From assembly GCA_021776795.1 (NCBI GenBank), contig JAJFFC010000015.1:160657-224656 (forward strand): DNA of 64,000 nt, given 5' to 3'. Origin of the DNA: Planctomycetota bacterium. GTDB lineage: Bacteria > Planctomycetota > UBA1135. The notes beneath the pieces are model-generated. The model was given only the letters and a program-made list of their open reading frames with translations, had not been told where the DNA came from and did no database searches. Position 1 is the stretch's first letter. Each line of letters starts with the position of its first letter. Shown one piece after another: positions 9,190 through 17,720 of the stretch. The position numbers and the translations under genes were made by a program.

Positions 9190-10077
9190 ATGCCTTTCTT
9201 CCCCAAAGCCCTCCATCGGCCTTTTCCCCGGGCATTGTTATTTCTTATGTGCGGGTGTGCTCTTCCGGTGGAAGATCGCCAACTGGTTATCGTCAGCTCT
9301 GATGCCGAGCCAGTGCTAGAAGCGGATTGTTGGATCTTGGATCGCAAGAGCTTTGACAGGAGCATTTATTTGGATTACCGAAACATAGTTCGAAACGATG
9401 GCCAGAAGGTAGGCACGGACATGGCTTCACTCAATCTGGGCGATTTTTTTTATGCACGCTGGGGGGATGAAGAGAGATGCGTGGAAGTGACAGAAGACTT
9501 TTTGGACCAGGGCGTGCTTCAGTTGGAACACGTTGCCTTTACTCAGGTGTTATTAACCACAGACTCCGGAGAGCCAATACCAGGGATTTCCCTCATGCTT
9601 TGGGCTGGCACGGAGACGAAGTCCAAGATCTTCACTACGGTAACCAACGCTGCGGGCGTGGGTGTGATTAGATGGCACTCGGTGGAATCCAAGTTGTTGT
9701 CACCAAGTTGGACCTATATGGTTCCCCGTTTATTGGATGGGAAGGAGGCTTTGCGAGAAGTTCCTCCGGGCTCCATTGAGGGTGACCAGGTGAACATCAC
9801 CATGCCGGCATTAAGGCATTTCCAATTTGACGTGAAGTGGTTGAAGCCGGATCCAGAGCCGTATTCTGAGTGGGTAATTGGGGATGAAAATAGGGTGAGT
9901 TCCTTCGACATTACCTATCCCTACCCTCGCTACTGGATCACCTTGCCGGCGGAGGGAACCAGTCAGTTATGGTTGGGCCGGAAGGGCGACCAAGAACATT
10001 TAATGGAGGTCTTGGTGTTGCCTGAGCAGAAAATGACCGGAGCTCTGGTGGTGGAAATCCCGAGCGCGATTCCATGA
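9190..10077 (+). CDS. Hypothetical lipoprotein with carboxypeptidase-regulatory-like middle
   Basis: This 295-aa protein starts with an Arg-rich signal region and a possible lipobox (FLMCGC, cysteine at about residue 22-24). The middle stretch, VLLTTDSGEPIPGISLML through TNAAGVGVIRW, has the layout of a carboxypeptidase-regulatory/CNA-B-like beta sandwich, a fold that usually acts as a spacer or binding module at the surface. Nothing catalytic is visible. Base composition is a little AT-richer than the neighbours. It ends just before the convergent 10120 gene. The family is not recognised. Confidence 0.6.
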   Translation: MPFFPKALHRPFPRALLFLMCGCALPVEDRQLVIVSSDAEPVLEADCWILDRKSFDRSIYLDYRNIVRNDGQKVGTDMASLNLGDFFYARWGDEERCVEVTEDFLDQGVLQLEHVAFTQVLLTTDSGEPIPGISLMLWAGTETKSKIFTTVTNAAGVGVIRWHSVESKLLSPSWTYMVPRLLDGKEALREVPPGSIEGDQVNITMPALRHFQFDVKWLKPDPEPYSEWVIGDENRVSSFDITYPYPRYWITLPAEGTSQLWLGRKGDQEHLMEVLVLPEQKMTGALVVEIPSAIP

Positions 10078-10119
10078 GGTCTTATCCCTCAGATTTGCAA
10101 AGCTCTGGCCCTAGTTGAT

Positions 10120-10497
10120 TTAGCTGCGGCGCAGGGCGTCGGCTTCCATCTGGCGCTCTTCCGCGGCGCGATAGAGTTTGTGCATGACCGGGGTGAGCGT
10201 GCCAAAGACGGTGGTCAGAACGAAGCCCAGCAGCAGGAAGGTGAAGTAGACGGTGAAGGGCTGGCTCAGGACCACGGCAATGATGCCGGTGAGTAGGAGC
10301 AACACGCCGAGGACGGCGAAGGCCAGCATCAGCGGCAGCACCACATTCTTGCCCTTTCCTCTGGGGACAAGAACGCCACAAAGCCCCCCCAGGAGGCCGC
10401 CCAAAACGCCGATGCCCGAGCCGGCGTAGGCGCCTAGGTTGTTGCCGAACTCTGGAGAGAACCAAGGTTCTGGGTCTTGCATTAGGAATTCCATCAT
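10120..10497 (-). CDS. Small three-helix membrane protein
   Basis: This 125-aa protein has three hydrophobic helices (about residues 27-45, 52-76 and 80-100) and a charged C-terminal tail (RAAEERQMEADALRRS). It lies 12 bp downstream of the DUF2089-like regulator gene, which it follows in the same direction. That arrangement is common for DUF2089 proteins and small membrane partners. A second open frame of similar length overlaps it in another phase, but its Arg/Pro/His-rich composition marks it as a shadow. Function unknown. Confidence 0.65.
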   Translation of the reverse strand: MMEFLMQDPEPWFSPEFGNNLGAYAGSGIGVLGGLLGGLCGVLVPRGKGKNVVLPLMLAFAVLGVLLLLTGIIAVVLSQPFTVYFTFLLLGFVLTTVFGTLTPVMHKLYRAAEERQMEADALRRS

Positions 10498-10509
10498 GGT
10501 GTTTTCGCG

Positions 10510-10851
10510 TTAGGAGTTATTGGGGGGATTGGCCTCGGCAAGGAGCCGCCGATGCTGCGCCAGAAGCTGTTTCGCCGCTGGGGCGGTGAGTTGGCCCTGT
10601 TCGACCAGGCTGGCGAGCTCGACCGCCATGGGGTCGGGCTGCTCGCCAGATTCGAGGGCTTCGAGGCGCGCAATCAGGCGGTCGAGGCGCGCACGGATGG
10701 TCGGATAGCTGACGCCATGCTCCTTGGCGAGCTGCTTAAGCGAGCCGGAGCAGCGCGCAAAGTCCAGGAGCAGGTCCTGATCGGCCGCAGCCAAGGCGCA
10801 AAACACCCGCTCTGATGGGCGGGAGGGTTGCGGGCTAGGGGAATCAGTCAT
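10510..10851 (-). CDS. DUF2089-like helix-turn-helix protein
   Basis: This 113-aa protein matches the C-terminal half of the DUF2089 family: LLLDFARCSGSLKQLAKE followed by HGVSYPTIRARLDRLIARLE is the characteristic HTH. The N-terminal zinc ribbon found in many members is absent. The C-terminal part (residues about 75-105) resembles the short SHOCT-like segment with a conserved LxxLVEQGQLT pattern. It is probably a transcription factor controlling itself and the downstream small membrane protein. Confidence 0.7.
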   Translation of the reverse strand: MTDSPSPQPSRPSERVFCALAAADQDLLLDFARCSGSLKQLAKEHGVSYPTIRARLDRLIARLEALESGEQPDPMAVELASLVEQGQLTAPAAKQLLAQHRRLLAEANPPNNS

Positions 10852-10891
10852 CGTCCCAGCCTACGGGGCGAACCTCAATAAAGTGGAAAAG

Positions 10892-13003
10892 CTAGCCCTG
10901 AGTCGCTCGCAAAGCAAGCGCGGCCATGGCGGTGGCATGAACCGTGGCGCCTGGCAGGCTCCAGGCATCGATTGCCGGGAAGGAGCCTGCCTCTTTGCCG
11001 CTTTGGCTTTGCAGGGGCAGCAAGGCTTCCGCCAGGCTGTTGTTCCAGCTTTCTTGCGCCACGCCGCCAACGTGATTCATGGCGAGGGAGCCGTAACACC
11101 AGTAGTAGTAATCCACGCTGGCATGAGACTCCGACACCGATGGTGGCTTGGCGGAAAGCAGGCCGACGCCACGCATCAATCTTGGAGTGCCTGGCAAGTT
11201 GTCGCCCAGATCCGCAAGGGTGACGATGGTCAAAGCGGTGCCGAGTTCGGTGAAGGACGTCGGGTGACTCTCTTTCTTTTCGATCAGGCGCACGTCTCCC
11301 TCGAGGCTGGTGTCAAAAGAAGTTCGCCCGGTCTCTTTGTCGGTGAAGGACTGAAGCGCACTCCGCCCACCATAAAAAGTGTCCCTTGGAATCTCGAAGC
11401 CCAGCCTTTTCGCGAGATGAAGGGAGCGCAAAGCAAAGCAGGTGTAGTAACTTGCCTGGTCTCCGTTGGGAGTGAACTCATAGCCCCATCCGCCGTAAGG
11501 ATTGCGCGCTTCAATCAGGGCATTGATCGCAAGTTGCGCCGTGGCTTTCCAAGTGTCGTTGGACGCATTGCGATGGCCACGCAGCCATGCTTCTAGAGCA
11601 ATCGAATGGCTGGCCAAAGCGCGCCAATTAGACTTCTCTTGGTAAAAGGCGAGGGGGTTTTCCAGGGGAGTTTTGAGGAAAGCCAGTCCTTTGCTTGTGG
11701 CCTGATCGACGCGTTTTTGCGGAACCAGTACCGGGTCGCTTTGCTCAAGTGCCATCAGCACTAGGCCAGTGATGCCGACAGCATTGAACTCGCCAGTCGC
11801 TTTCTCCAAGCCGGGGCCGGCAGGCCAATGTCCATCGGGGCGTTGTTGCCCCAGCAACCAAACTTGCGCTTGGGAAAGCGGTGTTGGGGTTGCTGCGTTG
11901 TCGTGTTGCGGCCGGAGCGTGATGGCGCTGAAGAGCGTCGCCACCGATAAGAGCAAAGCCGCCACAGGGGTCATCCCCGCTTGAGGAGAGCGCTTGCCAT
12001 CCATCAATCTTTGAATGCGTAGTTTCATGGTTTTCTTCTCGCTGAAGAGATGTTGGAAAGTGATTCTTGATTTCTTGGGGGGAAGAGCGCGGCTTGCGAC
12101 TTGCACCAAAGTGCGCGCACAGGCTTCCCCACGGGTTTGCGTACGCGCCATCGCGCTTTCATCGCAGGCGCATTCGCGAATGCGCTCCAAGCGAACTCCA
12201 TGCCACCACATCAGTGGATGGAAGAACCAAAGGATTTGCAGCACGCGTTGGAAGAAGGAAACTCCCAAGTCAAGGCGCTTGTGGTGGGCCAACTCATGGC
12301 CAAGGATCCAAGTCAGTTGCTCGTCGCTAAGGTCTGCGAGAAATCCGCTGGGCATGAGAATGCGTCGGCGAAATAAACCCCAAGCGGCAGGGCTCGCTAG
12401 TTGTTCACATTGAAGCACGGGAATATTCTGCGGAGCGTCCAGGCGCGCCAAGGCGTTTTGAATGCGGCGTTCTTCCGCTGCCGGAAATGGATTCGCGGCT
12501 TGCACCTGTTTCCATCCGCGAAGTTGCTCACGGAAAAAGACAAAGAGGAAGGTGCTAACAAGAAGCAGCCAAGACAAGAATGCCCAGGTCACCCAGGTGA
12601 AGGGAGTTTGTGCTGGGGCGACGTTTTCCGGTCCATGATTTAAGGACGATGGAGGGGAGGCTAGGTTTCCTTCCTGGGGCAGCGCCGACGGCAATCGCGT
12701 TGCGGCAGCAGGCAAGACTTCGACGGTTTCGACAAAAGTGACCTCTGCCGGACTAGCCGCAAGCATCGGTGCCCAGGCGCTGGGAAGGGGAACGTTGAGT
12801 TCGGCCGACCACAAGGAAGACAAGGTGAGCGGTACCAAAGGCAGCAGGAATAGCGCGTGCCCAACATGTGCCGAGCAGCGTTTGCGCAGGACTTGCCACA
12901 GCAGGGAAACGACGGCGAGCCAAATGGCGGACTGCCAGGCAGCTTGCACCATGGCAGCGCCCCAAGCGTCAGCGATCAGCGGCAACTGGGCGAGGAAACT
13001 CAA
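10892..13003 (-). CDS. M56 (BlaR1-like) metallopeptidase fused to squalene-cyclase-like domain
   Basis: This 703-aa membrane protein has BlaR1/MecR1-type helices at about residues 15-65 and 135-160, then the zinc peptidase domain with HELAH at 236-240 and the downstream CACDESAMART segment supplying the third ligand region. After a helix at about 345-362, the usual penicillin-sensor domain is missing. In its place are about 330 residues resembling prenyltransferase/squalene-cyclase alpha-toroid repeats (WLLGQQRPDGHWP, AINALIEARNPYGGWGYEF, SYYTCFALRSLHLA). Family knowledge says M56 proteins cleave the BlaI repressor after an external signal. The toroid is therefore probably the sensor. The gene overlaps blaI by 4 nt. 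Confidence 0.85.
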   Translation of the reverse strand: MSFLAQLPLIADAWGAAMVQAAWQSAIWLAVVSLLWQVLRKRCSAHVGHALFLLPLVPLTLSSLWSAELNVPLPSAWAPMLAASPAEVTFVETVEVLPAAATRLPSALPQEGNLASPPSSLNHGPENVAPAQTPFTWVTWAFLSWLLLVSTFLFVFFREQLRGWKQVQAANPFPAAEERRIQNALARLDAPQNIPVLQCEQLASPAAWGLFRRRILMPSGFLADLSDEQLTWILGHELAHHKRLDLGVSFFQRVLQILWFFHPLMWWHGVRLERIRECACDESAMARTQTRGEACARTLVQVASRALPPKKSRITFQHLFSEKKTMKLRIQRLMDGKRSPQAGMTPVAALLLSVATLFSAITLRPQHDNAATPTPLSQAQVWLLGQQRPDGHWPAGPGLEKATGEFNAVGITGLVLMALEQSDPVLVPQKRVDQATSKGLAFLKTPLENPLAFYQEKSNWRALASHSIALEAWLRGHRNASNDTWKATAQLAINALIEARNPYGGWGYEFTPNGDQASYYTCFALRSLHLAKRLGFEIPRDTFYGGRSALQSFTDKETGRTSFDTSLEGDVRLIEKKESHPTSFTELGTALTIVTLADLGDNLPGTPRLMRGVGLLSAKPPSVSESHASVDYYYWCYGSLAMNHVGGVAQESWNNSLAEALLPLQSQSGKEAGSFPAIDAWSLPGATVHATAMAALALRATQG

Positions 13004-13392
13004 GACTCGCCCTCCTTGGACATGGTTTCGATCATGGCCTTCAACTCATCGAGGTCCTTCTGGCTTAGTTCACTACTCTCGACCAAATGCGCGAGCAGCG
13101 GGCCGATGGTCTTGCGGCTGGCGCGCTGGAGGAGTGAGTCGCCGGAGCGCTTAAGGACTCCCATGGGGGAGCCGGCGCCGGTGTAGAGAAAGCTGTTGCC
13201 GACTTTGCGGGTTTGCAGGTGGCCCTTTTCGACCAGGCGGCGCAGCAACGTCTTCACCGTGCTGTCGGACCAATCGACCTGCGTTTTCAGCGCGTCGATG
13301 ACTTCTCGTGCCGCGTAGGGCCCTTCTTCCCAAACTAAGGAGAGAACTCGCCACTCGGCGGGACTGGGATCGTTGCTTTTCTTGTCGTTCAT
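13000..13392 (-). CDS. BlaI/MecI/CopY-family transcriptional repressor
   Basis: This 130-aa protein has a winged helix at about residues 10-75 (SPAEWRVLSLVWEEGPYAAREV, then DSTVKTLLRRLVEKGHL) and a helical C-terminal dimerisation region. Length and order match the BlaI family. Its stop overlaps the start of the M56 peptidase gene (ATGA), the standard two-gene arrangement in which the peptidase inactivates the repressor. Nothing nearby is a beta-lactamase target, so it probably controls its own operon and perhaps the divergent secreted-protein operon. Confidence 0.9.
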   Translation of the reverse strand: MNDKKSNDPSPAEWRVLSLVWEEGPYAAREVIDALKTQVDWSDSTVKTLLRRLVEKGHLQTRKVGNSFLYTGAGSPMGVLKRSGDSLLQRASRKTIGPLLAHLVESSELSQKDLDELKAMIETMSKEGES

Positions 13393-13420
13393 GAGGTCGG
13401 CGGCCCTGCGGCTCTTCTGT

Positions 13421-13452
13421 TTACGAATGTAGACGAAAGACTATATGCGTAG
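13421..13452. promoter_or_regulatory. Candidate BlaI operator pair
   Basis: Two dyads of the form YTA-N6-TAG, TTACGAATGTAG at 13421-13432 and CTATATGCGTAG at 13441-13452, are separated by 20 bp and both continue with ACG or AC. They lie 29-60 bp upstream of the BlaI start. BlaI-type repressors typically bind paired dyads with TAC/GTA-like arms as dimers two turns apart. Confidence 0.5.
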
Positions 13453-13496
13453 ACGGTCAAGTCGTCACGAAAATTCTCGGCCAGATGCCCAAAAGC

Positions 13497-13530
13497 AAAG
13501 GACTCGGCGCCAAATGGTACCGAGTCCTTT
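13497..13530. other. Strong inverted repeat between divergent operons
   Basis: AAAGGACTCGG at 13497-13507 and CCGAGTCCTTT at 13520-13530 form a perfect 11-bp stem with a 12-nt loop. It resembles a terminator, but it lies upstream of both flanking operons rather than after a gene, and no T run follows. It could be an operator or a leader attenuator for the 13656 gene. Confidence 0.5.
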
Positions 13531-13655
13531 GAAAAACAAGGCTATTTGCTAGTTTTTCTCAGAGTCGGGAAGCCCTTTTGAGCTGGGGCACCTGAGCGCT
13601 GAAGCAGACAGGCAACCAAAGGCGGTACTCCATAAGCACACAGTCCCGTGAATTA

Positions 13656-15992
13656 TTGCTGTTACCACGCGCCAGCTTTCTTGATATATTTGGTCATGAC
13701 TATTTCTTTGAGTTCTATCCTTTCGCAGCTCGCAGCTCGCAGCTCGCCATAGCCATAGCCATAGCCATTAGCCTTACTGCGCTTCCCTTAAGCGCACAAT
13801 GGACAGTCGACCGCAACATCCCTATTAGCGCGACGAACTTCCATACCATTACTCTGGCAGTTAATGCGGCAGCCGCTGGGGATACGATTACTTTCTTTGG
13901 CTCCACAAATGGGGCTGGGGCCCTTCCTTTCTCAGATGCACAGACAGGAGAAATGTTTCCCATACTCCTGAAGCCTGGTTGCACTCTAACGACTGGAGGT
14001 TCGACCCCGGTGTACGTTTGGAATACCCAAAGCTCCGCCCCCAATCTGATTGAGATTCAAGGAACGACCTCCTTGAGTTTGACCCGAGTCCTGGGGATTC
14101 ATTTCCTCGGGGGCGCAAATGCCATTCTCGCCCAGTCGGATTCTTCTTCCGATCAAATCCGATTGCTCGTCCGGGATTGTCGCTTTGCCAAGAATCAATA
14201 TGGAGTCTCCACCATCAAGGTGGTCGATGGCCATGCCGAGGCAAGCATCCGGAGCTGCACGATTGGCGATACTGTGCCAACCACCGGAGCAACTCCGCCC
14301 TACCTCAATTCCCCGACGGCCGGATTGCGTTTTCGCGCCAGCGGAAACGCGACCATAGGCGTTGCCGGGGAAGTGATTGACCTCAGCACAAACGGGGCTT
14401 TTGCCTCCATGAATCCGCAACCCGCTCCCTGGAATGCAGATGACCTCGGCAAACCAGCCGTGAGTAGGTTGGTGGAAGTGTATGCCTTCGATGATGACGG
14501 CCAAGTCCAATATCCATCGGCTCCATCCGGCAACTACACGCCAAGTCAAATCAATGAGATTTCCGTCGACGTACAGGGCGGAAACTGGGTTGGGGGAGAT
14601 GTCTCTATCGACGGCGGTTGGGATGTCGGGCTCCTAGCTCAAGCCCGCGGCCAAGGCACCAATGGCATTGTTAACTTCGAATCCTTTACTTCTGGATATA
14701 GCATCACCATGGCAGGAACAACGGTTACGGGTTTTCGGGAAGAGGGGATTTATGCCGATGGCAGCTTAAATGGCCGAGGCTCCCTCACGCTTAGCGGGAA
14801 TTGCGTGATTGAGGAAACGGACACACCCTCAGCCTCCTTTGACGACCAACGCTTCAACGGAATCCACCTGTACACCCAAGAGGGCTATATGGGGCTAACC
14901 TGCTCTTCTAGCTCGTTCTTGCACAATCGTGGGAATGGCCTGTATGCCAGTAGTGGCGGAGAATTCAATACCGCCGAAGACGATTTCCGGTTGGGCGCAC
15001 CATATGGAATCTATCTAGAGGTGGCCAAGACCAAGTTTCACAACAATGACTCCCATGGCATCTACTTGCGCAACCAGCCCGAAGTTCAAGCCCACGGCTG
15101 GCTAGGGGGAACGATCCACCAAGATCCAGGCAAGCAGTTTAATCAGGACACCGATTCGGGTAGTTTTCTAGAGCCAAATGGCCAGGGTTTAATTAACCGC
15201 TGCGGAATCAGTAACAACGGGAAAGCTGGAGTACGCATTTTGGCCTCCGGCGATTCTGGTTTAAATGGCGGAGGACCCGATAATAATCCAAGTGGAATCT
15301 CCATTCGGCTATCCAATTCGATTGTGTGGAATAACCCAGAGGGCGGATTCTCAGCGAACTGGATAAATGGTCCTCTTGGGGAAGAAGGGAACCGCAAGGG
15401 CTATTTTTTGGTTCCAGTGACACACAGCACGATGGTGGGCAACGGAAGTCCTACGACGGATTGGACGATAGAAATTGACGATCAGAATAGTTTCGTGGGC
15501 GCTGGTCGGTGTTATTACGAGCGCATTGACCCTGGACTCTCAGCCATTAAATATCGCACAAATCTTTGGAATAATATTCTTGTGCGCAATCCGAGCATTG
15601 GTAACGACTTTGATTTAGGACCTGTTTTGGATAACAGGTTTTCTCTTGGCCTTACTGTTGTTGACTTTAATACGAGCGCCTATCTTGATCATCAAATTGC
15701 CATTGCCGGGACTAGAGGAAAGGCCTTTTGGGGTATGAACAGATACACTAACTCGGCAGAGATGTCAGACCAGCTGGCCCCTTTTCTAGGTGCAGGGAGC
15801 TACTCGCTGAGCTCTTTCCTTCCGGGACAGTTTTTTCTTGATCCCAATAATCCTGTCATCACGATTAGCGATAACTCGCCAAAATACTTCAATGTTCTTT
15901 CTCCAGAATCTGCAGTAGACTTCAACTCTTTTGGTCGGCCTGGAGCGATCTCGGGCGATAATGACAAGGGCGCCGACGAGGACGAACTATGA
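13656..15992 (+). CDS. Secreted beta-helix protein with repeat tract at its 5' end
   Basis: This exported protein of up to 778 aa has strands and turns typical of a right-handed parallel beta-helix (pectin-lyase-like). Examples are AAAAGDTITFFG near the N-terminus and repeated short NNG/DNG-containing rungs. The signal peptide core AIAIAIAISLTALPLSA is clear, but the start is not. The open frame begins with a TTG at 13656 and contains no ATG before the signal. The only good ATG, 13696, is in another frame and meets a stop 18 codons later, inside a simple-sequence tract. Adding one 7-bp unit to that tract would join this ATG to the signal peptide. The start given here is therefore only the limit of the frame. 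The next gene overlaps by 4 nt. Confidence 0.75.
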   Translation: MLLPRASFLDIFGHDYFFEFYPFAARSSQLAIAIAIAISLTALPLSAQWTVDRNIPISATNFHTITLAVNAAAAGDTITFFGSTNGAGALPFSDAQTGEMFPILLKPGCTLTTGGSTPVYVWNTQSSAPNLIEIQGTTSLSLTRVLGIHFLGGANAILAQSDSSSDQIRLLVRDCRFAKNQYGVSTIKVVDGHAEASIRSCTIGDTVPTTGATPPYLNSPTAGLRFRASGNATIGVAGEVIDLSTNGAFASMNPQPAPWNADDLGKPAVSRLVEVYAFDDDGQVQYPSAPSGNYTPSQINEISVDVQGGNWVGGDVSIDGGWDVGLLAQARGQGTNGIVNFESFTSGYSITMAGTTVTGFREEGIYADGSLNGRGSLTLSGNCVIEETDTPSASFDDQRFNGIHLYTQEGYMGLTCSSSSFLHNRGNGLYASSGGEFNTAEDDFRLGAPYGIYLEVAKTKFHNNDSHGIYLRNQPEVQAHGWLGGTIHQDPGKQFNQDTDSGSFLEPNGQGLINRCGISNNGKAGVRILASGDSGLNGGGPDNNPSGISIRLSNSIVWNNPEGGFSANWINGPLGEEGNRKGYFLVPVTHSTMVGNGSPTTDWTIEIDDQNSFVGAGRCYYERIDPGLSAIKYRTNLWNNILVRNPSIGNDFDLGPVLDNRFSLGLTVVDFNTSAYLDHQIAIAGTRGKAFWGMNRYTNSAEMSDQLAPFLGAGSYSLSSFLPGQFFLDPNNPVITISDNSPKYFNVLSPESAVDFNSFGRPGAISGDNDKGADEDEL
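13724..13766 (+). repeat. Heptanucleotide x3 and hexanucleotide x3 tandem repeats
   Basis: CGCAGCT is repeated at 13724-13730, 13731-13737 and 13738-13744, followed by CGCC. ATAGCC is then repeated at 13749-13754, 13755-13760 and 13761-13766. The 7-bp unit shifts the reading frame when copy number changes; the 6-bp unit only lengthens the Ala-Ile hydrophobic core of the signal peptide. Confidence 0.9.
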
Positions 15993-17701
15993 TTGTCGTC
16001 CCCCTTCTTGTTTCAGCTCTCTTCGGTCTGCAGCAATCCGCCACTTTGGATTGGGTGGTGAAGGACACTCTTCTTCCCCTCCGTGGCCCAAGCGATGAAG
16101 TATTCCAATGGGGCGCGCGTCATCCATTTGGAGATTGGGATGGTGACGGAACAACCGACACCCTTCTTTCGGGGAGATGGGTTCCCCCTACCCTCTCAGG
16201 GAGAAGGCATGTCAACCACCTTAACCTAGAGTTTAATCCCCAGTCAGCCTTGGAAAGGTCATCATATGTCCTTCTGCATAATGGCGCCCATGATTGGGGC
16301 CTGATTAACTCCCCTCAAGGTCCACGCGCAATTGTAGAGGGCTTAGATCAACACGGCTCGCATCATTTTGTTCTCACCCTGCCTTCTTGGAACGTCATCG
16401 GTGAAATTGCCCTTCCGACGAATCTCCCCGGCGGAGTCCCGGATCCAATATTTATGAACAGCCTGGCGCCATGTGGCGACACTGACTTAGATGGCTTCGA
16501 AGATTTCTTTTGGGCGCAGTCCCGAAGCTCTGGGCCGGGATATGCCTACTTTGGGGTATGTGACGGTTCGTCCCTAAGTGGTGCCGGTGAATGGACTCAT
16601 GCAGAAGTTGGCTCTGCCATACCTGCAGTTTCCTGGGTGCCAGGAGCCATGCCCGACTTTAGCGGGGATGGCGTCTCTGATTTTCTTGTTGGCACTGTTC
16701 GCGTCCTCGGCCCAGGGGTTTCAGAACACTCTTGGTTCCTTTTGTCCGGTACAGATGGTTCCATTATCTGGAGGCAGGAAGGCAACGGCACCCTGGTAAA
16801 TGGCCCAATGATTGGGCCAGATGTAACCGGCGATGGCATACCAGAAGCTGCGCTGTGGGAACAAGACTGCCTGCGGCTGATTTCTCCAGTAAATGGGGCC
16901 GAAATTTGGAAGACTCCCTGGGCCACCATTGAGCAAGCACTTTCTGCCGGTTGGATTCTGCAAGAAACGGCTATCGGGGAACAGACCTTCTCAAAAGGTT
17001 TGAAGGCATCGGATCCATCCACGATTATTCAACCGTTTATCCAACTAGAACTAGCCTCCTTTGCCGTCTCCATGGACTTCGGCATTTTCTCCACCAGCGA
17101 TGGAGCACTGCTTGGCGTCGCCAGTGCGCCGGCGGGCCTAGGACCCTGGGATTCCAGTATCACACTAAATGGCAGTGTCTTGATGTCACAATCCCCGAGC
17201 CCTTATGGCGATTTCGACAACGACGGCTTTATGGAATACAGTGTGCTTGCAAGCGACAAGGCAAACTCTCCCGCCTGGGCTCTTGCCTCTGGATATTACT
17301 CCCAGCGCCTCGTCATCCTCGGGCAACGAACTCTGTTCACCGAGGAAACCCACGACGTTTTGACTCCCAGCCCCGTCACCTTCAATCTCATCTGCCCTTC
17401 CGGTCCTGGCAAAGATTTTGTGGTGCTACTTTCGACGGCCTTTTCCGAAAGGCATGGCCTGACCATCGGCCGCTGGAAGACTTACCTCGGCGCATCGAGT
17501 GCCTTGGACATGACCATTCGCAGCCGGGCACTTTCCGGTACGCTCGACGCGGAGGGTCAAGGCTTCACCTATGCCATGGTGCCGCCGAACCCAAACCTCA
17601 TCGGCCAAACGCTGTATTCGCGCGGCCTGATTCTGAATTCTGCTGGCAGCGCCGACCCACTTTGGTCGATGACCTCTCTCGGCCAGACCTTGCTTCAGTA
17701 A
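15989..17701 (+). CDS. Secreted FG-GAP/VCBS-type protein
   Basis: This 570-aa protein has a short signal peptide (about residues 1-18) and divergent FG-GAP calcium loops: GDWDGDGTTDT, GDTDLDGFEDF, PDFSGDGVSDF, DVTGDGIPEA and GDFDNDGFMEY. The C-terminal 100 or so residues form a separate beta-rich module ending LIGQTLYSRGLILNSAG, similar to the ends of other secreted proteins in this window. The start overlaps the stop of the 13656 gene (ATGA), so translation is coupled. If the upstream gene is phase-variable, this one would be affected too. Confidence 0.8.
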   Translation: MIVVPLLVSALFGLQQSATLDWVVKDTLLPLRGPSDEVFQWGARHPFGDWDGDGTTDTLLSGRWVPPTLSGRRHVNHLNLEFNPQSALERSSYVLLHNGAHDWGLINSPQGPRAIVEGLDQHGSHHFVLTLPSWNVIGEIALPTNLPGGVPDPIFMNSLAPCGDTDLDGFEDFFWAQSRSSGPGYAYFGVCDGSSLSGAGEWTHAEVGSAIPAVSWVPGAMPDFSGDGVSDFLVGTVRVLGPGVSEHSWFLLSGTDGSIIWRQEGNGTLVNGPMIGPDVTGDGIPEAALWEQDCLRLISPVNGAEIWKTPWATIEQALSAGWILQETAIGEQTFSKGLKASDPSTIIQPFIQLELASFAVSMDFGIFSTSDGALLGVASAPAGLGPWDSSITLNGSVLMSQSPSPYGDFDNDGFMEYSVLASDKANSPAWALASGYYSQRLVILGQRTLFTEETHDVLTPSPVTFNLICPSGPGKDFVVLLSTAFSERHGLTIGRWKTYLGASSALDMTIRSRALSGTLDAEGQGFTYAMVPPNPNLIGQTLYSRGLILNSAGSADPLWSMTSLGQTLLQ

Positions 17702-17720
17702 CGCCGAGGACCAATCGTCC

